Assembly (NCBI RefSeq): GCF_036785885.1
Contig: NC_092329.1
Span: forward strand, 1,736,001 to 1,800,000
DNA length: 64,000 nt
Direction: 5' to 3'
Source of the DNA: Coffea arabica
Lineage: Eukaryota > Streptophyta > Magnoliopsida > Gentianales > Rubiaceae
A program made the translations under genes and the position numbers. The notes under the pieces are model-generated. The model was not told the DNA's origin. It saw only the letters and a list, made by a program, of their open reading frames with translations, and made no database searches. Of the stretch, positions 46,661 to 56,828 are shown one piece after another. Within the stretch, counting starts at the first letter, position 1, and each line of letters starts with the position of its first letter.

Positions 46661-49068
46661 TATTATGCTAACAAAAGAGCAAATCTCATTCGCCCTAAAA
46701 TTTGAAAACAAACAAATCAAAATCGAGACATTACTTAAATTGGGGGAGGAGAGAGGTGGATTTTGGGATGATAATATTAGGCACTATTACTCAGTCCTTA
46801 CGACTACCACCACTAGTTAAAGCTAAGCAGGTGGGGAGAAGGTGGGAGCTAAGTAGATAGGAGGGCGAACAAGTCGTCGACGTCGTCGTCGTCGTTTCGT
46901 TTAAGGATGTTGCTTTTACAGTATTCTTCTTCTTCTAAAACATTATTACTGGAGTATTAATATTCTTCCTTCACTTTCACAGCACTTTTCATTTCCACCC
47001 AGCAGTTTGCGTTGAGACTGAGAGGGAACGGAACTTTTGTAAATTTATCGCCGGCCGGACGACGGACCAGTAGATAAAAAGCCTCCGACCCAACTGCCAA
47101 AAGCGTGGGGAAAACGAGAGCAGTGTGTTTTTTCCTCTGTTGGAGTCACTACCACGTCGTCAACCACCTGAACGGAAGGAGGAATGGTGATAGATTGATT
47201 TTAACGGTGTTGATTGAATCTTCACGATAACAGATGATGGATTAGGAAGGACGCTGTGCTTCTTCTGCAGGGCCAACCAGCCCAGTAACATCCAATCTCT
47301 AACTCTCATCTCATCTGGGCTACTCCGCTTCTGTCTTTTAGCATATTACTTAGTACTTTTATTCACTATATAAGTAGTAGTATTTGTTATAGAAGAAGAT
47401 GAAATGATCAAGGTTTTGGCCTCCTCCTCTCGATCTGCATTTCGTCCCTTGTGTTACAAACATCCCCAGCCCACCCCCATATTTCCCGAAACCCACAATC
47501 TTTTTTCCCCTTTTTCTTTCTTGATGATGGTGGCAAAATCGAAGCAACATGGTGGTAAACAAAATATGAAACAAAATAATAATAAAGTTTTCACCTCACT
47601 CTAATCGTCTGATTGATTGAATCCCAAAATCGCCTACTAACCAATTCAGCAAAATGTAAAAATGCCTTGTCTCTTCCCCTCCTAGTATCTTTTCGAAGAT
47701 AGTACTAATAGTAGTGTTGTTAGATCCAAACCGAATTGGCTAGTTTGACCGATCCGACCATGAACCAATCTTCTTTTCGAATTGATTTGTAGTATAAAAC
47801 TGTTTTGATTAAAAATCAATTAAAACTGTAAAAAAATCGGTTAAATCAGTGAACCGGTTCGACTAGTTGATTCGATTCTTGAACTTTTTTTTCTTCTTTT
47901 TCCTAAACATAATTTGAGTTTACCCAAATTATAACACATTCATTTATTAATTGGAATATAAAAAGCCACCCACTTAGTGTAAGTACCAAAATCATTCGTT
48001 TTTCTGAATGATCTCTAAACTAAAATATTTTCATCCCTACGATCGTATCAATTTAGCATCAGTAATTCCAACTTACATTATTTTGTTTTAATTTAGTTTT
48101 TGAAGTAGTTTTGATGAATGGACATATTTTATCCATGAACTTACACTTTTATATATAATTATTAAGTGTATATTTGATTGCAAGTCTAATATTTTTGGAA
48201 CATTTTATATGATTGGTCGAATATAACCAATAACTTAATTTCAACATTTTTAAAACTTATAAAAATATAAAATAATTATGACATCATACTGACGCCAACG
48301 AATTTTTTGAAAATAGTCTGATCGATCCGATTAGTTGATTCCTGACCTAATAGTTTAGTCGAATTGCTATCCGGTTCGAGTTCAATAACATTGCTAATAG
48401 TGAATGAATGTATTGCAAAAAGAATTTCTTGTTTTGGAATGATGTAAAAAAAAATTTTATAATCTAATTTATTCTATTTTATATAAAGAAAGGAGTCTAA
48501 AGAAATTATACAAGAAACTATAAAATAGAGAGTTAGAATTCTCGATCTACAATTGAAAAGGGGTTAATCTTTTTTGAGAAGCCAGCCACTGGCACTGCTC
48601 TATTATATGTCTCATCTCAGTAGTAGTAGTACAATTTACAAAATCCTTTTGGGAGGGGTTTGCCTGGCGGGGGAGGTAGTGGTTGGTATATATATAGTAA
48701 TGATTATTATAGCCAATTGGGTGTGGGAGCAACAACGCAATTGCCTTATCCATCACAAAATGAAGACCATAAGAATTCCTGGTTCAGAAAAAACCCCGTA
48801 ATTGGTCCTCAAACGATAATCCTACATGGACGTTTCTTGGCCGCAAAAGGCCTCTTCGTCAACTCAACTCAACTCAAATCAACGCTTAACCAAATCAAAT
48901 ACTCCCACATTCGGCCTTTTTGTATTGCTTGCTACTGCTGGCTACACGAATGAACTGAAACTGACTAATCGCACTAGCATATTAATGCTGCTGCTAGTCC
49001 TACTATATTGATCTTGATCTTCTTCCTGAAACTGGGCTCTCTTACTTAACACGGCTTCAAATTGAATC
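46661..49068. other. Divergent promoters of MCD1 and PMI1 plus a transposon
   Basis: Both flanking genes point outward. The MCD1 side has CGT/CGTC triplets (46877-46895). The middle holds a 681-bp inverted-repeat element with target duplication (47713-48393). The PMI1 side has TATATATAGTAATG words (48689-48703) and a CA/TC-rich leader. No gene was found. Confidence 0.5.
47713..48393. mobile_element. Non-autonomous DNA transposon with 8-bp target duplication
   Basis: The outer bases AGTGTTGTTAGATCCAAACC are an imperfect inverted match to the right end, CGGTTCGAGTTCAATAACAT. The flanks carry the direct repeat CTAATAGT at 47705-47712 and 48394-48401. An eight-base duplication points to hAT; with one base of slack, a Mutator-like 9-bp duplication is possible. 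Inner flanks contain CCGATCCGACC, AACCGGTTCGACTAG and GATCGATCCGATTAGTTGATTC, a GGTTCGA-rich style widespread in plant repeats. The AT-rich core has no transposase. Confidence 0.65.
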
Positions 49069-51711
49069 ATGGCAGCAGAATATACAGGCAAAAGGAATTA
49101 CAATACCCAACTACTGAATGAACTCGAAGCACTCAGCCACTCCCTGTACCATTCCCACACTTCTACTTCCACAACCCGGAGGACCGCCTCTCTTGCTCTT
49201 CCCAGAACCTCCGTTCCTCCAATCTCCTCTGCTGCTGCTGACAACAGCTCAAATAATGACGACAACAAACAACAACTCAATCCAAAGCCTCGATCCAGGC
49301 GCATGTCCCTGTCTCCCTGGCGCTCTCGCCCCAAGCTTAATGATTCCGCCGAGGAAGACCAGCACAAAGGCAGGAGCATCCCTAACAAGGACCGTTTCAG
49401 CAGGTTGGAGGACCAAGAAAAGGCAGCTGATACTTCTGACAAGAAAAGCCTCTGGAGTTGGAAGCCGATTCGAGCCCTCTCCCATATCGGCATGCAGAAG
49501 CTGAGCTGTTTGTTCTCTGTCGAAGTTGTCGCAGTTCAAGGCCTTCCGGCCTCCATGAACGGCCTTCGCCTGTCTGTTTCTGTTAGGAAGAAAGAAACCA
49601 AGGACGGAGCGGTGCAGACCATGCCGTCGAGAGTTCAGCAGGGCGCCGCTGATTTCGAAGAGACCTTGTTCATCCGGTGTCATGTTTATTTCACCCCTGG
49701 AAGTGGAACCCACGTGAAATTCGAGCCTCGTCCTTTCGTCATATACGTCTTTGCAGTTGACGCCGGAGAGCTTGATTTTGGGAGAAGTTCTGTGGACTTG
49801 AGTCACCTCATTCAGGACTCCATCGAGAAGAGCTTCCAAGGTACGCGGGTTAAGCAATGGGACACGAGTTTTAATCTTTCAGGAAAGGCCAAGGGTGGAG
49901 AACTTGTTCTGAAATTGGGTTTTCAGATTATGGAGAAAGATGGTGGTATTGGGATCTATAGTCAAGCTGAGGGACAAAAATCAGGAAAAAACAAGAACTC
50001 CTCATCTTCGATTGCCCGCAAACAGTCCAAGTCGTCCTTCAGCGTCCCTAGTCCCAAGTTGTCCAGCAGAGCTGAAGCTTGGAGCCCTTCACAGACTGGA
50101 GCAAGAGCAGATCTTCAGGATATCGATGACCTGAATCTTGACGACCCAGCTCCCGCACCCCAGGCTTGTCCACCTTCCCGCAAGTCTGGAGTTCCGGATG
50201 CCAAGATAGAGGACGATCTCCCGGATTTTGAAGTTGTGGACAAAGGAGTTGAGTTCCAAGAAGACAATAACGGGAACGAAGAAGAAGCACTATCCGAAGA
50301 GAACTCTGAGAAGAGGTCAGTCTCGAGGGAGGTTGTAAAAGAAATCGTCCACGAACAATTCCATCTCACAAGACTGTCTGAGCTTGATTCGATTGCTCAG
50401 CGGATAAAAGCTCTTGAATCGATGATGAAAGAGGAAAAGGCAGAGAAAACGGACGAAGACACCGAGCCACAGAAGTTAGATGCAGAAGAGGAAACCGTGA
50501 CGAGGGAGTTTCTTCAAATGCTGGAGGATTCAGAAGGCAATGAGATAAAAAAGCTTGGCGATCATGATGAAATCCCCCAATCGAAGTCGGAAGGGGATGA
50601 AGACTCGGAAGAAGCTGAGTCGAAGGTCTATATACCAGATCTCGGAAAGGGATTGGGTTGCATAGCTCAGACAAGGAACGGGGGCTACCTGGCAGCCATG
50701 AATCCTCTGGACACTGCAGTTGCGAGAAAAGACGCACCAAAACTGGCAATGCAGATGTCAAGGCCCGTGATTGTTCCATCTAAAGCGACGACCGGATTTG
50801 AGTTGTTCCAGAGAATGGCTGCTGTTGGCTTTGAGGAACTTGGCTCCGGAATTTTGTCTCTGATGCCTATGGATGAACTCAAGGGTAAAACAGCAGAACA
50901 GATTGCTTTTGAAGGCATTGCCTCCGCAATTATCCAGGGGAGAAAGAAAGAAGGAGCCAGCTCAAGTGCAGCTCGCACATTGGCTTCCGTTAAATCCATG
51001 GCAACTGCATTGAGCACGGGAAGGCAGGACAGGATTTCAACAGGAATATGGAATTTGAGCGAAGATCCGGTCGTGGTGGATGAGATTGTGGCATTCTCAA
51101 TGCAGAAGCTGGAGGTCATGGCAGTCGAAGCTCTGAAGGTTCAGGCAGATATAGGTGAAGAAGAAGCCCCGTTTGAGGTTTCCCCACTGAGTGCAAAGCT
51201 AAGCGCTGAGGGGGGCAGCCATCCGCTGGCTTCTGCAATTCCGATTGAGGACTGGATAAGAAGAAAGGCGGTCGGAAATGAAAATGGTGAGTCAGGGAGC
51301 ATAACAATCGCTGTGGTCGTCCAGCTGCGGGATCCCCTCAGGCTATACGAAGCGGTTGGAGGTCCAATGATAGCACTAATCCATTCGAGTGCTTTCAATG
51401 ACGCAAAAGTAAAGCCCGCAGGCAGCTACGATGATGAGGAAAAGATGTTCAAAGTTGGAAGCTTGCAGGTTGGGGGTTTAAAAGGCAGGAGCGGAGGGAG
51501 AAAGACTGAATGGGACTCTGAGAAGCAGAGGCTGACGGCGATGCAGTGGCTAGTGGCGTACGGGTTGGGAAAGGCAGCTGGGAAAAAGGGGAAGCGTCAG
51601 GCGTCCAAGGCCAAGGGACAGGAGGACATTCTCTGGAGCATTTCCTCGCGAGTAATGGCTGACATGTGGCTCAAGGCAATCAGGAATCCAGATGTCAAGT
51701 TCACCAAGTGA
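49069..51711 (+). CDS. PMI1: PLASTID MOVEMENT IMPAIRED 1 (PMI1)-like, NT-C2 protein
   Basis: One uninterrupted exon encodes 880 residues. PMI1 is needed for blue-light chloroplast and nuclear positioning and acts at the plasma membrane and cytoskeleton. The N-terminus (YNTQLLNELEALSHSLY) is the family signature. A Ser/Arg-rich region follows, then an NT-C2 domain at about 145-290 (LSCLFSVEVVAVQGLPASMN to LGFQIME), a long acidic and Ser-rich linker with heptad-like Glu/Lys stretches, and the conserved C-terminal part starting at YIPDLGKGLGCIAQTRNGGY (about residue 521) with FELFQRMAAVGFEELGSGIL and IEDWIRRKA. Length is close to the 843 residues I remember for Arabidopsis PMI1. The first ATG is used because the signature begins directly after it. 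The absence of introns in 2.6 kb contrasts with every other gene here but is normal for PMI1. Long antisense frames overlap it and are codon-bias shadows. Confidence 0.94.
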   Translation: MAAEYTGKRNYNTQLLNELEALSHSLYHSHTSTSTTRRTASLALPRTSVPPISSAAADNSSNNDDNKQQLNPKPRSRRMSLSPWRSRPKLNDSAEEDQHKGRSIPNKDRFSRLEDQEKAADTSDKKSLWSWKPIRALSHIGMQKLSCLFSVEVVAVQGLPASMNGLRLSVSVRKKETKDGAVQTMPSRVQQGAADFEETLFIRCHVYFTPGSGTHVKFEPRPFVIYVFAVDAGELDFGRSSVDLSHLIQDSIEKSFQGTRVKQWDTSFNLSGKAKGGELVLKLGFQIMEKDGGIGIYSQAEGQKSGKNKNSSSSIARKQSKSSFSVPSPKLSSRAEAWSPSQTGARADLQDIDDLNLDDPAPAPQACPPSRKSGVPDAKIEDDLPDFEVVDKGVEFQEDNNGNEEEALSEENSEKRSVSREVVKEIVHEQFHLTRLSELDSIAQRIKALESMMKEEKAEKTDEDTEPQKLDAEEETVTREFLQMLEDSEGNEIKKLGDHDEIPQSKSEGDEDSEEAESKVYIPDLGKGLGCIAQTRNGGYLAAMNPLDTAVARKDAPKLAMQMSRPVIVPSKATTGFELFQRMAAVGFEELGSGILSLMPMDELKGKTAEQIAFEGIASAIIQGRKKEGASSSAARTLASVKSMATALSTGRQDRISTGIWNLSEDPVVVDEIVAFSMQKLEVMAVEALKVQADIGEEEAPFEVSPLSAKLSAEGGSHPLASAIPIEDWIRRKAVGNENGESGSITIAVVVQLRDPLRLYEAVGGPMIALIHSSAFNDAKVKPAGSYDDEEKMFKVGSLQVGGLKGRSGGRKTEWDSEKQRLTAMQWLVAYGLGKAAGKKGKRQASKAKGQEDILWSISSRVMADMWLKAIRNPDVKFTK

Positions 51712-53122
51712 GAGAGAGAGAGAGAGAGAGAAGTCATCATGGTTCTTTCTTACTTACTATGGACGTATGAACTATGAATGAGTCGTAGTACTATACATTA
51801 TACAATACAGTACTGTATGTATGTATGTATCTATCTGTCCCCCCCCCCCCCCCCCGGTTTTTTTTGTTCATATAAATACACCAAACTCTAGTTTAGTTAG
51901 TCGGTCCTCGTGTTTGTCGTACCCAATTTAGTAGCCAAAGAAAAGGGGTAAATCAAATGCAAGGACAAGGCGGCATCGAAAAATGTCTTCCACTGTCGTC
52001 TCTCGTCTCTGTTAGCAGCCACGGCATGGCCTCCATCCATCCCTAAAGGCCTAAAATTGTAGTCAGAGGAAGTTTATAAATTAAAAAATGATTTAATACT
52101 ACACTACATGAAGAGCAGCATGAATCTGAAAATAGAGAGGCGTGAATTTAGCATCACCGACCAAATGCTACCGTCCGCACGTGATTGTGTATCAAGAATA
52201 CCAGAGCTGAAAAGTATAAACTGACAGTCCATCCAGAAGAGGAGTAAAGGCCGGAAAGATTGATTATTTGATTTGAGGGCACCGTATTTTCTTTTTTTTC
52301 TTTTTTTTTTTTTGTGAGGGCCACCGTACCGTACCGTATATTATAACTCAGTCAAGAAAGGCATTAATAAAGCACTCCAACCGTATCATATCTCGATGAA
52401 TCTTCCAGAGGTTCCTCATCCAACATCCGCCCCTTACATTCGTAAACATGCATCTCGCCGCTATTATTATTATTATTTCTACGTTTCTTGGCACGAGACG
52501 AGACTATGGCCTTCTTTCGGATCTTGTTCTGGTTCAATGAAAAACTCCAAACATTACAAGGGATAGTAGAAGTGGTAACACATTCTCGACTAATATCCCT
52601 ACCAACTAAGTTCAATCATAACAAATAAATTGGATTCTCCGCTCTGTTCCGTGTTCACAAGGCCCATACGGGCTGCCGCACTGCTTTTCTGCAACAATAG
52701 ATTCCGGTCACCAGACGCTACCTCTCCGGGCCTCAAACTTAACCAAACAATAAAATATCAAAACAAAAAGACGGACCACCATGGCCATGGGTCAAAAGGG
52801 AAAGAGGCATCCGGAGAGATATTACCGCTGAGCTACAAAACAGCGGTCCTCTTCACTTTAGCGAGGACAATTCCGCAACATGAACACATTTTCCTCGAAA
52901 TGGTAATATTGGGGGCATAGATGACATAAACTGAACGTATTTTCCACGGAATGGTAATATCGGGCATATAGATGACATAAAATTAACGTATTTCACGAAA
53001 TCGTGACATCAAAGCATTTCTGGTGCCACGCATCAATGCGAGAAATGATATCTCAGTTTTTACTAATCATAATCCAACAAAAAATGGAAAATTCCTTTTC
53101 TTTCGTGAATGCCAACCTACTC
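51712..53122. other. Intergenic DNA between PMI1 and OEP21 3' ends
   Basis: Begins with a GA microsatellite directly after the PMI1 stop (51713-51732), then TATG repeats (51814-51830) and a C run (51839-51856). An 83-codon minus-strand frame (52364-52615) contains KKAIVSSRAKKRRN and GRMLDEEPLEDSSRYD, which I do not recognise. It has no splice partners I can defend, and I do not call it a gene. A 51-bp tandem repeat follows at 52883. Confidence 0.45.
52883..53012. repeat. 51-bp tandem repeat, about 2.5 copies
   Basis: Units start at 52883, 52934 and 52985. The first two share ATTTTCC, GAAATGGTAATAT (or GGAATGGTAATAT), GGGCATA and GATGACATAAA. The third is truncated and more diverged (AACGTATTTCACGAAATCGT). 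Confidence 0.65.
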
Positions 53123-55389
53123 TCACAAATCATATCTTAGATTCCACCTTCCATTCATATCAGCATTGATTGTCCAGTTGTTTTCTCTAATCTGCATATA
53201 TGGAACCTAAAACAACAGTGGAAGAAAGAAGGGAAAACAAAAAAAAAAACAAAAACAAGTCCATTAAAGACACCATACACATACAAAACTAAGTAAGTGA
53301 CAAGTTTACAACATACAAAACTACAATGAAGAGAGAATAAAAGCAAAACAAAGCAGATGAGTGATAGCAATTTTTCCAAAAGTCCCACCTTTCCTTGTTC
53401 TTCTTGTATAAACTTGCAATAGATAATTGGGCCTCAGCAAGGCATTCTATATTGATTTTCAGTGTTAATAAAAAGGGTAATAAGTGGTTCTCTAGGCCTT
53501 GCTCAGGCATCGTCTCTTGCTTTTCCAAGTAAACAAAACAAAATGAAAAAATATTCAAAAAGAAAACGTCTAAGACATGAAGGACAAGCTAGGTACGTAG
53601 GAAAAGAGCAACCAAGATCCCTCCTTAGGAAGAAAAAAAAAAATCAATGTCTCTCAACTTATATGCTTCTTAAAAAGAAGATATGTATTTTCTATATACC
53701 ACACAACATCACGCCATAAACCATAAGCATTTTCTAAATGCATCTAATGTCAGATCTTGGTTTTGCTGTACTTGGAACTGTGATCTCCGCAATCCAAAGC
53801 TAGTTCTTTTGTCATGTCAAACTATGTTATTTTGTTTCATATTTCCTACCTAAGGTAAGACCACTAGATCTTGTAATGCTTCTTCATCAAAAGGATCTAT
53901 TGCTCCAACCCCATACAAACTCTCTCCAGGAAAGGTTTGAATTAACCACATTCTGCAATATGGTTTTACTCAGTCCATTTTGACAAACATGGTCAACCTC
54001 CAGTAGTCTTTGTCTTAATGTTTATTAATTAATTTATTTATTTTGATGTATCATCGTCCAGCCAAACCCAAGAATGTTTCTTTTGCTTACTCTATTTTAT
54101 TCGCTCTGCGGCGGATTGATCCTGAATACCAAGACTACCACTTCCAGGCAGCCATTGACTTTCAAAATTTATGAAATTAGGCGTTGATTCAATTTTGTTA
54201 AGAAAAAAAATGAATTGGTGACTATTCCTGCTATCACCACAAAGAGAAGGAAGCAGAGCTGATGGAGTTGACAGCTAACATAGTTTAGAGTTGCTCAGGT
54301 TTCTTCCTTGAATCTGGGAGGAGAAAGTGTTTTAACACATTGATTTTGTAGGAAGCAGTTAAGAAAAGATGAATACCTTATCAAAGACTTCATAACCAAC
54401 TTTTAGCTTGACATCCTGGTCTGTTTTCAAGTTGAAAATTATCCAAGAAAACTCGGCTGCTCCTCTTGACCTTTTCTGTTAAAAGTAATAGAATGTGCAA
54501 GAAAGAGAGGGAAAGAAAAAGAATCCTCAAAACTCTAAGCATCATCAAATGACACCGTGAAGCAGAAATGAAATAATTTCCATCAGCTGTATGAAAGCCA
54601 ACTATTTGAACATACTATCCAAAAAAGCAAAAAGCCAAAAACAATAATGAAAATTTTTTTTTTTTTTTTTTTTTTTTGAAAAAGGAGAGGAAAAAAGGTA
54701 CCATTTTCCAACTGAATAAACACAATTGTAATCATAAAAAAGAAAGAGGAAGGGAGCAAAAAGGAGGAGGAGCAGGAACCTGTCTAAATTCCTGGTCAAC
54801 ATCACAGTGGCCCTTAACATGGAAGTTAAAAAAGCCATTAGTAGTGACTGGAAATGCCTTCTTAGCGCGGACGGTATAATGAAGCTTATCCTGCCTATTA
54901 TATTTCAATCCAACTCCAAGATCTGCTGAAAGCTACTAGCACCACCCCACAAGCAGTAAATTCATTTGTCACAATTCAAATAGACACAAATTTATAATTT
55001 TTGTCCAATAAAAAAAATCTAATTAATAAATAGGGAAGGGATTACTAGTAGGATTAAGGATAATAATAATAATCCTAGAAAAGAGAAAAGAGCAAGGAAA
55101 TTGGTTGAGAGATTTACACTGGGATAAAAGTGTCTAATCAGAGCAGTCAAGCAAGTTGGGGCTCCGAGTCGAGTGTCCAGTTCTCCGTGAAGCTAAACCC
55201 ACCATAATAAACATGAATTTCACAACAACCAATAATAATAATAATCACAATAATCATAATAAGGGAGAGAGAGTGAGGGAGGGAGAGGGCAGGCACCTGC
55301 AAGTGAGTATTGGAGTCGATGGGCAACTTCTCCTTGGCATGGATTCTCAGAGCTTTCGAATCTCCCCCATACCTAATTGAGGTCTCCAT
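53123..55389 (-). CDS. OEP21: Outer envelope pore protein 21 (OEP21)
   Basis: Five exons (55389-55297, 55192-55120, 54925-54780, 54475-54377, 53206-53123) give 164 residues. OEP21 is a beta-barrel, ATP-regulated anion channel of the chloroplast outer envelope that passes phosphorylated carbohydrates; it has no cleavable transit peptide. Landmarks: [100 protein letters not shown] and the end [20 protein letters not shown]. Exon 2 must end at CCCA|GTGTAA rather than three bases later, because only that keeps exon 3 open (junction Thr-Asp). The last intron is about 1.17 kb and contains only AT-rich sequence. The length agrees with other plant OEP21 proteins. Confidence 0.92.
54653..54677. repeat. 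Long T/A homopolymer in OEP21 intron 3
   Basis: About 24 T's on the + strand, between exons 3 and 4 of OEP21. It is a likely sequencing and length-polymorphism trouble spot. Confidence 0.7.
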
Positions 55390-55463
55390 TGCTGATTACC
55401 CCACCCTCCAATCCCCTCCTCCTCAACTGCTACGGCCAGCAGGCGGCACTCCGGCCTACCCGC

Positions 55464-55470
55464 TTTATAT
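55464..55470 (-). promoter_or_regulatory. Candidate TATA box of OEP21
   Basis: On the minus strand AACATATAAAGCGG lies about 75 bases before the ATG, leaving a leader of roughly 45 bases. This is plausible but untested. Confidence 0.35.
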
Positions 55471-55814
55471 GTTATGTGTTAGGACTTCTACTTGCAATCA
55501 AATACTCCTCCTCCACACCCGACACTCGTCTTCTTCCCTCTTTCTCCACACTCAACAATTACAGATAGGGAACGCTGCCAGCAAGCGGGCCTTTATTATT
55601 TACATTTTCCCTTTTTTTTTTTTTTAACCCCTCCCTTCTTTTTCTTATTTGGATCACAATGGGCTTCCTTCAACCACCAAACGAGGCCCAACTCTCACTC
55701 ACGATTAACCTGCTCACCACTCTATTAAAGAAAATAGTCAATCTCAACTCTCCAGTTCAATTTTTATTTTATATTTTTTAATAAGAAACGAGTGACACTT
55801 AAAAAGCAAAAGGC

Positions 55815-55816
<2 letters not shown>

Positions 55817-55859
<43 letters not shown>
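55817..55859. repeat. (AT)n microsatellite
   Basis: About 21 AT units about 430 bases upstream of the OEP21 start. Confidence 0.85.
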
Positions 55860-55861
<2 letters not shown>

Positions 55862-56020
55862 CAAAATAGGGATGACATTTAAAAAGCATAAAAGAGAGAA
55901 CATACAATTTAAACTCGGGACTTAAATCTTTCTCAATTTAAGTTCAAGTTCAAACTTAATTGAGCTCATAAAAATTTTAAAAAATTATTATTTTTAAGAG
56001 TGGATGAAATGGACATTTCA

Positions 56021-56056
<36 letters not shown>

Positions 56057-56828
56057 AAAACAACATATATCTTTAGCCTGACGAGCCTTATGGTCCATTA
56101 TTTATGGACTCCAACTCGAGCTGGGAATTGATCGATCACACCAAAATCAAACCCTTTTTTTCACCTCCAAACACCCCACCATACTCCAATCCCTTCTCAA
56201 CTCCATACGCCCCACCACCATTGCCTTCGGCAATGAGATTACTGCTCTGCACCTTTTTAAAGTATCATCGACTGCCTCAGAGGGTTAAAGTAGCTGTGAT
56301 GTGAAGCCTGTTACTGGGACAGGGTGAATCAAGGGAGAAAATTCCTGAACGCGGGAGGAATCCCATACCAAAAAGACATATCTGCACCTCAGCAAATCTT
56401 GGCAACATCCTGTCAAGTAGATTGCGGACATGGCTTTTCCATTATCAAAATGGCAGCACCAATAAGCATTTGCTAATAGGACATTATCACCTCTCACTAA
56501 ACCGTGGGATCTCTGCCAAAGTCCTTCAGAAGTTTTCACAACCAGAAATAATGCCCAACTCCAAAGCCAAACACCCCAAAAAATGAACAATACTAATACT
56601 AGTTAAGACATCATGGCAGCCATAGCTTCAATTATAAAGTCAAGCATCACCTTACTGAAAACAATATCCACTATGGAAAAATGACACCAGTAAACTGAAT
56701 GTTAGCCCGTCAAATACATAATGTCCCTAGTTAATGCAAAACTTTTTTTGATCCAACCCATTGTAAGCGGAGGCAAAGATCTTCAAGTTGAGGAAACCAC
56801 TTCAGGCTTATGTCTGTTCTCCAAAGGA

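Larger units (their letters stand above)
55390..56828. other. OEP21 promoter and OST1 3' flank
   Basis: CT-rich OEP21 leader, a T tract (55613-55625), a long AT microsatellite (55817-55859), a second AT run (56027-56052), a Pro-coding-like CCACC-rich stretch with no start context (56160-56225), and the ribophorin I 3' UTR. I see no gene. Confidence 0.5.

Noticed and set aside
49249-49857. 202-codon antisense frame inside PMI1, and other antisense frames
   Set aside because: Mirror frames of a GC-rich single-exon gene. No start context or domain.
52630-52920. Possible tRNA or organelle-like segment in a GC-richer patch
   Set aside because: No cloverleaf, A box or B box could be built, and the open frame has no recognisable product.
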